In this document: piece after piece, positions 1-12,000 of the stretch
Layout: each line of letters begins with the position of its first letter
Position numbering within the stretch: position 1 is the stretch's first letter
Source of the DNA: Rhyacichthys aspro
Lineage: Eukaryota > Chordata > Actinopteri > Gobiiformes > Rhyacichthyidae
DNA: 64,000 bases
Direction: 5' to 3'
NCBI GenBank assembly: GCA_036850595.1
Contig: CM072154.1
Coordinates: 16,995,330-17,059,329, forward strand
The notes under the pieces: generated by a model
The model's input: the letters and a program-made list of their open reading frames with translations, nothing else
Told to the model about the DNA's origin: nothing
Databases searched by the model: none
Position numbers and translations under genes: made by a program

Positions 1-162
1 AGGTCACGTGAGAGGAGGGACACCACGCGATATTTGAGCTGAATCTCTCAATTTGTTAACTGTTTACGTTTCAATGAACGTAGTTGCCGGGTGAATCTGA
101 ACTAGGCTAGAGTAATTATCCATAACGTGACCAACCGGTGATATTTTACAAACTTTATCAAG
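1..162 (+). promoter_or_regulatory. ptges3: ptges3 promoter and 5' UTR (partial)
   Basis: This is the sequence directly upstream of the p23 start codon. It carries a perfect palindromic E-box (TCACGTGA at 4-11), a site type bound by USF/MYC/TFE-class factors. I see no TATA box. The transcription start cannot be placed, and more promoter probably lies outside the window. Confidence 0.5.
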
Positions 163-2084
163 ATGTAAGTGTTTGGTTTGTTTTCCAGAGTGTAGTAAAT
201 AGTGCGTAGCTCAAAGTGTGCAGTAGTGCAGGACAATCAGCTAACATTAGCTCACTGACATAGCACACGAGTTAGCTTCAGTGGTACATTCATAGTACAA
301 CGCTCTGCTCTCATCGAAATGTGCGTGTGCCTTCATAACTATACAAAATGTACATTTTATTCAGTCTAAGGTCATCTAAAGCACTTTGTCTGATACATGT
401 TTGTGGTTCAAACCTTAAATCGTTTACGCGCCGTTCACCAAAGCTCTATCATTAGCAAAGAAGCTAATGTCAACCACAGGTTAATGTTAGCAGTGAAAAA
501 GCGTGGTGTCATCATTAGCTCAGTAGATTACACTTGTGCTAATGTGGTCTTACACGTGGTGCACTTCACAGGAAATGCACCTGTTGGGTTGAGTTTTCTG
601 AATTATCTGTGACATATTTCATTTTAGGAATTACTGTAGATTTTTAATGTGGGAAGCAACAATGCTCTGACTAATAAAACAAAGCTAGTGTATTTCTCAC
701 AGTAAACTAAATGTAGTAATTCTGTAGTACTTTGCTCCTTCTCAAAATCATTGAGGTGATGCTTAGACCTGTTTTAACGTGAACTAAGGCGACCTGCCCC
801 TCTCTGAACAAATGGGCTTCCGTAGGTTGATAAGCACCCTTGCTTTAATAATTGAGAACTAAAACACTTTGGTGCAGACAAAATAACAATGTTATTGTTA
901 GTGTTTTGTATTATTAGAGTCTGATTATATTTGTCTTCTGTGTAAACAGGCAATCTGCAGCAGCGAAGTGGTATGACAGGAGGGACGCTGTTTTTATAGA
1001 GTTTTGCGTCGAGGACAGCAAGGATGTCAAAATAAATTTTGACAAAACCAGAATTGATTTCAGGTGATTTTCACATTTTATTGTATACATTAAAAATTGT
1101 TTTAAAGGTTATTAATTTAGCTCTCCATTAATTAGTCTACACAGCCATAAATACTTTTTATCTTACAGCTGCATTAGTGGAACAGATAATATCAAACACC
1201 AAAATGTTGTGGAGCTCTTTGGGGAAATTGACCCCAAGGTAAGGTTTTGTGACTTACAGAATTTTCAAAATCTTCTTGATGAACTTTTTTGCTGATCATG
1301 TCTTTGCCTTCTACAGGAATCCAAACACAGACGCACTGACAGGTCTGTTTTGTGTTGTTTACGAAAAGCAGAGAGTGGGAAATCATGGGTTAGACTAACC
1401 AAAGACAAAGCAAAGGTATGTCTCTCTCAAAATTGGGCGTGCAATAGGCCTGGCCTTGTTTTTGAGTGACATCCATAACCTGAATTATTTTTCCTCTCTA
1501 TGTTTTTTTATTTCATTGTCCCACTGTTCTGCCAGGTCTAATAAAACGTAGTATAGTTGCAGGTGCCAGAAGTAATGACTATTTCCTGATAAACTTTGTT
1601 ATCAGATGATATATTTAATTATGTTGCAGTGCAAGTGGCTGAGTGTGGACTTCAACAACTGGAAAGACTGGGAAGACGATTCAGATGAGGACTTGTCAGG
1701 GTTTGACAAATTCTCAGAGGTATGTGCATAACATGGACATAATTATAATAATGAAAAGAAGTAAAGAGCTCTATTGTTAATGATGTCTATATTTTACAGA
1801 TAATGAAAAACATGGGAGGGGATGACCTAGATATAGATGAGGTAAAATAGTCTGTAGTGTAGTCACTGATATACTGAATTTTCTTCTGATCTGGTCAGAG
1901 AAATACTCAAAACTATAAAAACTCTTATGTATCTGTCTTTTGCAGCATGAATCTGGAGACAGTGATGATGAACGTATGTATTTTTTTTAAAGTGCTGTAC
2001 TTTATTAGTGTGAGTAGATGGGAATGTTTTCAGCCCCTAATGGTGCTTTATTTCTCTTCTCCAGAAATGCCTGACCTTGAGTAG
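163..2084 (+). CDS. ptges3: Prostaglandin E synthase 3 / p23 Hsp90 co-chaperone
   Basis: p23 binds ATP-bound Hsp90 in the cytosol and stabilises client complexes such as steroid receptors; it is also described as cytosolic prostaglandin E2 synthase. I joined eight exons: 163-164, 950-1063, 1169-1238, 1317-1415, 1630-1719, 1800-1841, 1946-1973 and 2065-2084. All introns are GT/AG and the frame stays open for 154 aa (human 160). The start codon is split: AT ends exon 1 and G begins exon 2, giving MQSAAAKWYDRR. The beta-sandwich CS domain spans about residues 1-110 and includes Tyr9 (the proposed synthase residue) and the signature WLSVDFNNWKDWEDD near residue 100. An acidic tail follows and ends in MPDLE, the PxLE-type motif. 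The human caspase site PEVD has no counterpart here. Identity is very secure; whether it is the a or b fish paralogue is not decidable. Confidence 0.96.
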
Positions 2085-2915
2085 ATGAAAATGGATGCCA
2101 CCCCAGTAGTATGTAAATCGCCTGGGTTGAAGAGACTTAGACATGAGTTGGCAGCCGCTCCAGAGAAGAAACCTAATCTCTTGACAGTTTCCAAAGTGAA
2201 ACAATTGAAGGGAGTGACTGTTGGATACAGACTGCACTGAGACCCCTACCGACGTACAGTGCTGTGCTTCGCTGTTCTGTTCTGCATGAACAACTCTGTT
2301 CAAATGAAAATGTTATTGTTCATTGACTTTAATGACTGTAATGGGACGTGCTGATGTCTTACACCTCTGTTTTTTGCGATGTCAGGTTATGTATTGTGAT
2401 TCCTAATGAAGAAAACAACTCCAAAACCTTTTCCAAAACATAGATTTTTTTATGACAGCTTTTCCCCTTTAATGTTTGTATTGTAAATTACACAATGTGT
2501 GTTTAATTTAAAAAAGCAACATTACAGCTAAATGTATGTCAGCATTATTTTACAGCAATCTCAGTTTGAACAACACATTTCAGTGAAATAAAATGCTTTG
2601 CATCGTGCAGCTTGTGTTAAAACATTGCTAAATGGTACAATTTTTGCTTGTAGACACGCAATTATGAGGGTAAGTTTGTACGCCAACACTGCACACTGTA
2701 GCAGGTACAAACGTTTTCTTCCAAATGCTTTCTGACCTGAGAGCAGCGATCCTTATGTTTTCATAAATGAACAGTGCAGGTTATAAATGTTTATCAGATT
2801 CACTAAAACTATGCTTTGCGAAGTTGTATGTTTGAACTTTTACATGTGTTGCAATAGTCTGTTGCTGTGGGAGTTGAGTATGTTTGTAATAAACTGTCTC
2901 AGAACATTTAATAAA
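2085..2915 (+). promoter_or_regulatory. ptges3: ptges3 3' UTR with poly(A) signals
   Basis: The 3' UTR follows the TAG stop. Consensus AATAAA signals are at 2587-2592, 2888-2893 and 2910-2915, so at least two alternative 3' ends are possible. Which are used cannot be told from sequence. Confidence 0.55.
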
Positions 2916-2929
2916 CGCTGGTGAGGCAT

Positions 2930-4800
2930 CACTCATCACTCAAAAATGTTTAAAGTAGCACTACATAACGTTTTATGAGACAGTAAATAGACTTAAGGTC
3001 ATTTCCTTCTATCATTGGAGTGATGTGCATAGCTCACCAGGTACACCACTATGTGACTGTGAGAGCACATTACCATCTCATGAGAATTTGTATCAGATGA
3101 ACACACCTTCACACATCTTTCAGACTACATGCATATTGAGATGTAACAGCCCCATGTGAGTTTGCAGTGGTTTCAGTGCTTTATTGGGTGCAAATCCTGA
3201 AATGTTAAACACTGATAATCATTGATCTACAGCTTTAAGTAAACTACGTTGTATAATATCTCTGTGCTGCCACTGAGTAGTGCTGTTGCTACATGTCACT
3301 GCTCACCTCTTCCTTATGTTAAAACGGGCACATTAGGGACTGTCACGTGCTTGGTATTTCCACAGTGAAAAGGGACATACATACTGTATCACTTAAACCT
3401 ATGACAAACTCTAGTGTGTGTGTGTTAAATAGGTCCAACACAAATAAACAGACCCTTAAATGAAGTCATTCAGTGATTCAAGTAAAACTGCCAGACTTAC
3501 TGTAGTTTTTGTCTGATTGTCAGTCTCACTGTGTCAGTCTGTGTGAAGGATTGAGTCCAGCGGTCCTATTTGACTGTTTAGGAGCTCCATGTTGTGTGTG
3601 TCAGCAGTCTGGACAGCAAAACACCAGGCAAGCACCTTTTGAACATCCACCCCCTGATAAACTAAACCATGGGCTTAGACCCACAAAAGATGGCTTTCCA
3701 GTGGTGGAGGGAGTCGGGACCAGGCCATAATACTCAGCACAATGAAGGTGCACTGATGAATGAACCAATCAACCAGCTTTAGTCAAATATTCTTAATTTT
3801 AAAATGCTCATTTAATAAATCTTTGCTTGTACAGTAAATAAATAAAAACAATAATCTTGCTGAATCTAATATTTAAGATTTTGTTGTGTATTTTGTCTTT
3901 TCTCTACTGCTTACACATGCACTTAATGTACAGTTTATAACAGAGACAGTGGCCTATATATGGCTGATGTTGGAGCCCATTGGGAGTGACTAATTCAACT
4001 GTGCTGGTCAGGGCAAACAGATCTCAGAAAGCAGCAGAAGCAATAGCGCCAGCCGTTTTTTTTTTTTTTTTTTGAGGTGTGAATGAGAAAAAACAGCAAG
4101 CTCATCATAATCTATTGAGAGTGCTGCGGCCGCCCCCCTGGCTGCCCCGGTCAGCACGATGCTCTCCCCTCTTCCTCTTTAAACGTGGCTTTTCTACGGC
4201 TTTATACAGACTGAGCCTCCAAAACACACCCAGTACACACAATGCAAACGTCTGTCTAATCAGTTCTGCTGCCACCGGCCCACTGCACCAGAGGAGACGT
4301 AGAGAATATACTGTAACTTTCATGAGCACTATCGAAACTTTGATCTGTCTGAACCACAATTGTTTGCTGTACAGATTTGAACAATATAGAGCTGAGCGAT
4401 TGGGAAAAGTGTAAACCAAGCAGAACCTTTATTATACACTATGTGCAAGCTCAGGTGCTGTCCACTAAATGCCCACAGCATTTCTATTTTCAGCTTTGAG
4501 GTCACTGTAGTTTCTCAAGGGGTTTGTGGACTGCCAGAGTTATGAATGGGATATCCTACTTCCACTGTGTTTGCATAAGTGCTTGTAATGGTCTCTTTCC
4601 ATGTTAGCCCTTCACACCTACAGTAAAGCTAGTGTTCTACCTGAAATTAATAGTATCTATCACATATTTGTCTCATGCAGAGCAATGTGTATTAGTTCTG
4701 CAACTGTTAGAGACTTCAGGGCACTGGTATTGATCTAGACTCATTTTTACAGTGTGAGTTCAGGGTGGCCGAGGGGTTCAATCATTCTGTTTCTGTAGCA
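2930..4800. other. Intergenic spacer, ptges3 to mip
   Basis: No gene is supported here. It contains an 18-base T run at 4056-4073. It also has two overlapping open frames of about 105-110 codons on opposite strands (4079-4419), which match no family I recognise and have no splice context. The rest is ordinary AT-rich spacer. Confidence 0.6.
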
Positions 4801-4804
4801 TTGT

Positions 4805-4864
4805 GCACTGGCCCCTCCCCTGGGATGAGTGGGGTTGGCTGGACCCTGTGGTGTTATAAAAAGG
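4805..4864 (+). promoter_or_regulatory. mip: Candidate mip core promoter
   Basis: TATAAA at 4855-4860 is preceded by a GC/CACC-rich stretch (gcccctcccc at 4811-4820). Mammalian MIP promoters combine a TATA-type core with Sp1 sites. The predicted start near 4885 would leave an unspliced leader of about 320 nt with several short upstream ATG frames. That is long for this gene, so a second start closer to 5207 is possible. Confidence 0.42.
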
Positions 4865-5206
4865 CCTCTGATCTCCCCCTGCTCTGGTATAGAGACCGAA
4901 TGTCTGCCGGACATGCTTAATGTTTGTCTATCTATGTTCTTTCACTGATAACCAGCAGTGTTGGCACTTGATGCGTAGAGACTGGCACATTGCTCCACTC
5001 AGGAGCATCCTTTGACAGAAATCAGCCTCCAGAGGACCCACCATAATAGCAGAGTTTCAGATGTTTGATATTTTTAGCTTTAGATAAGAAATCTGTTTGA
5101 AAGAATTTTTGTTGTTTACTTTTGGTTACCAAAAAGTGTCATTATTGTCTTGTTCATTTCTTATCCTACTTTTGTTTTTTGGTTTTCCGTTTGACTTATT
5201 GCCAAA

Positions 5207-6563
5207 ATGTGGGAGTTCAGGTCTATGTCTTTCTGGCGGGCAGTTTTTGCCGAGTTTTATGGCACCATGTTCTTTGTATTCTTTGGTCTGGGTGCTGCCC
5301 TGCGCTGGACCACTGGGCCCCACAATGTTCTCCATGTTGCCTTTTGCTTTGGGCTGGCAGCTGCCACTCTTATCCAGTCCATTGGTCACATCAGTGGAGG
5401 ACACATCAACCCCGCGGTCACCTTCGCCTACCTGATCGGCTCACAGATGTCTCTGTTTCGTGCCTTCTTCTATATCATCGCCCAGTGTCTTGGGGCTCTG
5501 GCGGGTGCTGCTGTGCTCTATGGAGTCACTCCCACAAACATGAGGGGAAACCTGGCTCTCAACACGGTAAGGCAGCTTAATGGTATACTTTGTAATGGTA
5601 TACTATGGTATTAGACTCACTCAATTTAAAACCATGTTGGGTTTTCATGGAATATGTGCTCACATTGCATCTTCAATGCTCTTCTTTTTACACCACCACT
5701 CATACAGCTTCAGCCTGGCATTAGCTTGGGCATGGCCACAACCATGGAGATCTTCCTCACTGTGCAGCTTGTCGTCTGCATCTTTGCTGTGACCGATGAG
5801 AGGCGTAATGGACGCCTGGGCTCTGCGGCCTTGGCCATTGGCTTTTCTGTGCTCGTGGGACATCTTCTTGGGGTAGGACTTTAAACATTTATAAAAAAGT
5901 ATTCATGTTCAACAACAGATATTTAGGTCAGTGTCCAATAAAACTGTGTGTCGTAGATGTACTACACTGGAGCAGGAATGAACCCAGCAAGATCATTTGC
6001 CCCCGCAGTTCTGGTCAGAAACTTTGTGAACCATTGGGTAAGTTTCTCCTGAAAATGTGAGGCATTAGTAAAGTGTAAAGTAAACTTTGCTTGAATTTTT
6101 TTTTTTACCTGAAATTGTCAGAAATACCTGATTGACATTTTGTTACAAAGAACAAAATAGGTGTGGGTGTGTTCAATAGAAGATTTGGTGTCCTAAGATT
6201 AATATGCACAGACACTTACCCAAATGTAACACTTAAAGCAAATCTCAGGACTCTAGGTTATTCATTTGAAGTAAATTCTTAACATGACCTGTCTTAAATC
6301 AAGCCCAATTAGATATTTTACAATGTTTTGAATTTTTCACATTTCCACACTAATATTTTTGTGGTTGACATTGACAGGTGTACTGGGTGGGACCCATGAT
6401 CGGTGGTGCCATAGGTGCTCTGCTGTATGACTTCATGCTGTTCCCACGTATGCGCGGCCTGTCTGAGAGACTCGCCACACTGAAGGGCACCCGGCCCCCA
6501 GAGGCAGAGGGCCAGCCAGAAGCCAGAGGAGAGCCCATCGAGCTGAAGACCCAGGCCCTATAA
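5207..6563 (+). CDS. mip: Lens fibre major intrinsic protein, aquaporin-0
   Basis: This is a six-helix tetrameric water channel and junction protein of lens fibre cells. Exons 5207-5566, 5708-5872, 5957-6037 and 6378-6563 encode 120+55+27+61 = 263 aa. The exon sizes and total length are those of human MIP. It starts MWEFRSMSFWRAVFAEFYG and ends in the lens-AQP0 tail TQAL. NPA motifs are at 68-70 (HINPAV) and 184-186 (MNPARSF). The selectivity-filter residues Phe48 and Arg187 are present. The calmodulin-binding C-terminal helix follows LYDFMLFPRM (219-228). It differs from mammalian AQP0 at pore tyrosines 23 (Phe) and 149 (Thr), has His39 rather than His40, and has Ala at phosphosite 235. It lies tail-to-tail with stat6. 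Teleosts often have two copies (mipa/mipb); the copy is not assignable here. Confidence 0.97.
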
Positions 6564-7650
6564 AGCAGGGGACGTCTCCATCCTTCACCCTGCACCGTCA
6601 AGTCCTGCATACAATTTACAGTACCTCTTTCCAAATCCCCACACAGGACTCAATCTCCCTTCTGCACCCAAAACTGGACCACACAGCAGCCCCCCTCCTC
6701 CAGCCTCTTAGACTGCAGGACAAAGATTGGGGTTACATGAAGACTTGCCCAGTGGCGTGAGTCTGTCCCTGACCAGGCGGCCTCACCTGCTCGGGACAGG
6801 GGCCTCCATCTCTAGTTCTTTTCTCTCTTTTCCTGTTTTTCTCCATCGTGTTGTAGTCTGCCACGAGTGACGCTACAGTAGAGCAGTGGACTTCTGCATG
6901 CTTTTTGATCTAGTTTGACCTCCACATTTGTTTTGTTTCATGAACTTTGGTCATTAGACCTACAGTGTTTTTGGCTCATTTCGAGTTGTGTGTGCATGTT
7001 TTGGTTGGGTGTGAGTGCCAGGAGAATGAGCGGGATGTCGCTGTTGTGCGCTTGTGTGATTGTGCGTTTTCTTCTTTTTATTTTTTTTCCACAAATCTAT
7101 TTTCTAAAAAAAATGTTTTTTTTTTTGTTTTCCAGTGATATTGCAAAAGTTAAATCATATCTTTATTGATTCTTTTTATATCATTTTTCATTTAATTTGA
7201 ATTGAGTCTTTGTCACACACACAATGTATATAAAACACACACAAAAATTAAACTACACTTGTTTTTGAGTTAATACAGTTATACCTATAACTATATGACT
7301 TCAATATTTACATCTAAAGTCAGTTTATTGGTCAACTTTTTAAACTGATTCCAGGTTTTGTCCTTCAAGCTTTGATATTAGTGCAGGACTTTTACAGATG
7401 TACAGGCGTGTGAAAGATGGTGTGCTTTTATTTCAGTGTGTTCAAAGGAAAACCTGACAGGCTGTTATGAACAATATCTTTAGTTGATTTGTTTTGTTTG
7501 ATAAGACACAAAAGTCTCGAGGTTGGACATGGATGCATGTGTGACGCGTGGAGGCTTCCTGCTCGTGATGGCAAACGGCTGGTTTGTGAATCGGGCTGAG
7601 AAGATCTTTATTGTCAATAAATGAGAGTATGATATCCTTTATATCCTTTA
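6564..7650 (+). promoter_or_regulatory. mip: mip 3' UTR with poly(A) signal
   Basis: This stretch follows the TAA stop and has no coding signal. AATAAA at 7616-7621 is the best poly(A) signal and gives a 3' UTR of about 1.05 kb. T-rich runs lie at 7068-7130. Confidence 0.5.
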
Positions 7651-8047
7651 TTCACTCCACTTCCTCCATTTGTTTACATGGCAGCCATCTTGTTCCCTCT
7701 GTTGAGGTGCATCCAGACTGCTTAGAAGGAGGAAGGGGGCTTTAGACAACTTTAGCCAGAGATGTAAGCTCTCTTTCTGCTTCTTTTTCATTTTCAGTGT
7801 GATTTCTCTGGCAGTGGTTGAGTAGAATCTAGTGCCATGTTGAAATGATAATGTGTGTTGTAATGAAGAAAAAGCTTTGTGATGTACAGTGTAAAATTTT
7901 CTTTTTTAATGAATTGACATTGGATGGATAGTGCATTTGATAGTCATGCCTTGTCGACCTTTTGGCTGATGGACGAGGAAGTGATGCCTCTGATTATATA
8001 TCATCTTTAAGGTGCTCGGCCTACCTTCCCCTTCACAATGCCACTGA

Positions 8048-9072
8048 TTTATTATTTTTATATGTCAAAAAACTCTTTTGTTTCCAATCCCTTTTTCTGT
8101 CTGCCTTCTTTTATGTGACTGTAAAATTTTAGTATATATTTTAATCAATCTTTCCAGATATTTTAAAGATAAAAATGAAAGCAACCTTTCATTACAAACT
8201 ACTAAAGCCTTTTCACACACAAAACTATGCAACAAAGACTTGTGACATGAGTTGTGGCCGATTCAAGGAAAATTTCTTGTAAATAAATTCAGAAAGTTAT
8301 TTTTGATATTATGGATAACAGAGATTTTATTTGTTACCTCAGTTGGAAGATTAAAAATTTCGTAGACATTACATCCAAAATAACAGATAAAAAATGAAAA
8401 TAGCTTAATAAGCTTTTTATGGTTTTTGAACTGTAATATAAGCACAACTTCAGACAGAGCTAGATTCAAGGAACAAAGACCATAATCCCATTTTAGAAGA
8501 AACAAATTACAGCGCAGTCATCCTTACATACACATACACTAAAAACAGAATCACTTTACAAGTTTAGGTCCCAAACAAAAGGATGTTGGATAAAATCACT
8601 CCTTAAAACATTTAAAAAGAGAGAGGATTCAATATTTCTTTCACAGTGTCAAAACACATACAGCTCATTGAAAGTTGAGTTTGTTTTGCAGCCTATATAC
8701 TGAGAAAATACTGTAACATTCTGCTAAATATACAAGGACTTAATAACATTGTCTATGGTTTACAAAAATATATACATGCACAAGATCATGCACACTCATT
8801 TAATATAAGAATACCAGGAATGGCTTCTGCTCTAATATCATCGGTTAATCTTGATGACCTTTCCCTGTGTCTTTTCCACACTGACAGGACGTATTACAGC
8901 CATAGGTACAGCACTATGTAGAGGTCACTTCAGGCAGTTTCATGCATCAGAATCCCAATATTGTTGTGTTCTTATTGAATTACTTCCCTGCTTTGAGTTT
9001 GTTCATGATGCTGTGAAACCAAATATCTATACACGCAGCAGCACATTTGTCTCGTTCTGCTTGTTCTGGGAG
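8048..9072 (-). promoter_or_regulatory. stat6: stat6 3' UTR with poly(A) signals
   Basis: This is the sequence after the stat6 stop on the minus strand. AATAAA (TTTATT on +) occurs at 8326-8331 and 8048-8053. The sequence is AT-rich with no other coding signal. The end probably falls 400-1400 bases short of the mip 3' end, so a convergent overlap is not required. Confidence 0.45.
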
Positions 9073-12000
9073 CTACAGATCATCCAGAAATTCTTCTAAA
9101 TCCAAGTCAATATTGGCACTTGGAGACCTGAGGAGCAAACACACGGGATATAAGCAACGAACTAAAGCAATCTCTCAGCTGCATTCGAAATAAATCAAGA
9201 GGCAATACTCACAGTCCAGTGGGGAAGCCACCAGTGTCGACAGGTGCAATCTGGTCAGACATGTTGCTTTGTGGGCTGAACGGCTGCGGAAACTGTTGCC
9301 TATAAGAACCATTTGAAACAGAAAAAGTCACAAGTTTTGTCTCGAATGCTTTATTCTCTACCTTATTTTTTTCATAAAACTTCAATATTTTACATATATA
9401 CTTTACAAGTTACTTGGTACTGATTTAAATCTTGAACACTGGGATAAGGACAAGTAAATTCAAGACTTACAGGTTGTAGGCCACTTGACTGTGCACTAGT
9501 GGAGATGAACCAGGATCCCTTAACACATCACATATAACATGGGACAAAATCATTAAAAATACTGTAACATGTATGTAAATGTATGTCAAATGTTGTAAAT
9601 TGCCATATAATTTGAAGCATAAGATATCAGGGTTATATATTATATTACATCATTGCTTTTCTTTATCAATTGTACAGGAGTAATTTAGTTTCATATCTGG
9701 AACTAAAACATTCTCCCTTAGTGGTTTTTATGCTTATTCGTATAGACAAAAGAAATGTACATCTGGGCCTTACATCTGGTAGACAGGGTTCTGAAAGCTC
9801 CCAGGATAAGGCCCCATGATGGGCATTGATGGTGAGGCTGAGCCAGTGTCCCTACACAGACACACAGTACAACATAATCCATTTCAGGACTAAGAATTAT
9901 ACAAATCACTGCAAACTGATGTTGCATTGCAAGGTTTTTAAGAAGTTCTTTTCATACTTTCAATACACAATTAAAATTATATGTACAGCTTAGACTTACA
10001 TGGGATAAGAAACAGTATTTTTAATATTTTCAACTTGATGCACCATGGCTGAACTAGACTCACTGCTGACAACAGAGACACATTTATTATTGTCCATGAT
10101 AATATAACAGCACACTGCTGAATAACTGAATAAGGCTTACGTTGACTGTGGCACAGTGACTAGTTTCACAGGGATGTATCCTCTGTTGCTAGGCACCGGA
10201 GGCTCTGCTTTTGCGACAAGAACCAGAATAAAATGAGTCGATTAGTGCAACGTTAACATTGAGCTGTTTCTGTGTGATATGGATCATTACCTGTGTAGTA
10301 CTTTTTAAAAACATCTTTAGGAAAATTAGGATAAAGCAGCGTTAAATGGTTGATGTCTCCAATGCGGTCACCAAGGCAACTGATCTCAAGGTCTTTTTTG
10401 GTAAAGGGTTGAATGTTTTGAATCTTCTGTCCGCCATCTAGAGAAAAAAAAACATTTGGGTGTATGTAAAAGACTTTGAATTGACACTGGCAATAGCATG
10501 CATTACAGGCAGAATCAGTAAACTGGTTTAAGAGCTGGTTGTCTCTACTTATCTCTCAATTTCTCCTTTGTTTTGATCCTGACACTGTTTTATAATGCGT
10601 CATTACCTGTGGTTTAATTATGCTACTCTGTGTGGTACTTTTTTGAGTGTTTCTGGTCAGTTTTCAGCCTTTATTGAACAGATAGACTCTTAAGTAGTCA
10701 GGTATCATTGGGGTAGATAAAAGGGTATCCCATGTAGCAAATAGGCCAAAGCCAGGATTTGAACTGCGCTCTATGTATGCTAACACTCAACAGTACATTT
10801 TATTAGACAATAGGCTACAACACACTATAAAATCTTGACGACTCTTACTTTCAGAGGCAGATACATAGGCAATTGTGATGCCTCCAATCTCCGAGTCACT
10901 GAAGCGAAGGAGGAATGTCCCGTTTGGTTTGTCTTTGAGAATGAGATGAAGGTGTTGCTTCCCAATGAAACCAAAGATCAGTCTGGAGAAATAAACACTG
11001 TTGTCATTAGTCATTCTTATCACAGTTTAGTAAAGTAATGAAATAAGACACATGAGAAGACCCACTTGTCGCTCCAGTAAGAATGAAGGTGCTTTTTGGT
11101 CAGCTCCATCACGCCCTCGAACCACTGCCAGAAAGTGAACGATCGTCCCGGCAGTACCTCCTGTCGGTTGAGAGGCTGTGTAATACTTGTACAGTCGTAT
11201 ACTGGGTTTATATCTCTGTGTTAATGACATACCTTGTTAAACTGGGACCAGGACACCATCATGTTGCCAAAGTCGCCCATGTAGTCAGGTTTGTCGAAGA
11301 TCTTCTGGGCCAAGAAGTGCTGGTTGTAGTGGTCCAGATTTTGGTGTGTCTTGACCTCTGAGGTGAATTTGCTGTTGAGAGTGTTGCACATCATCCTCCA
11401 GGGCACTCTCTCTGGGACTACGAATGGTATCCTGTCCTGAAAACAACAGCAGAGAGACCAAATGACTGATATGATCACATGTATTAAAATGAAAATACTT
11501 GCCAGTCAATGCACAAAAACAAAAAAGTTGGCATTCTAAGCCACCAAGAAACTTCACATGTTCATGTGATTCTACCTGTTTGTTTTGGTCAGAACAAGCA
11601 GTCATTTACTCAAATATTCCTTCACTAGGAGCAATTTAGATTTACCAGTTCACTTTTACATGCATGTCTGTGGATGGTGGGAGGAAGCTGAAAACACGGC
11701 AAAAGATTATACTTACTAGTTCAGAAAAAGCACAGTCCCATATGACAGTGGCCAGAGCATTAATATCTTGACTGCCATGAACAATGACCACCAGAGGCAG
11801 TGAGAAAATCTACAGGGAAAAAAAAACAATAGCTAGACTTCTTTGCAGGAGAGGGGTGTAGGAACGGTTGAGGTGCACGAAGGACAATGAAAAGGGTCAA
11901 ACTGGGCCAGACCTGTATGCTGTAGGGAGTGTCACAACCGGTGATAGTGATCTCTGTGGAGAACAGCAGGGCAAACTTCTCCTCCGTCACTGACTCAGAG

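Noticed and set aside
4079..4419. Opposed frames of 111 and 104 codons between ptges3 and mip
   Set aside because: No recognisable family, no splice signals, and mutual overlap suggests a stop-poor stretch only.
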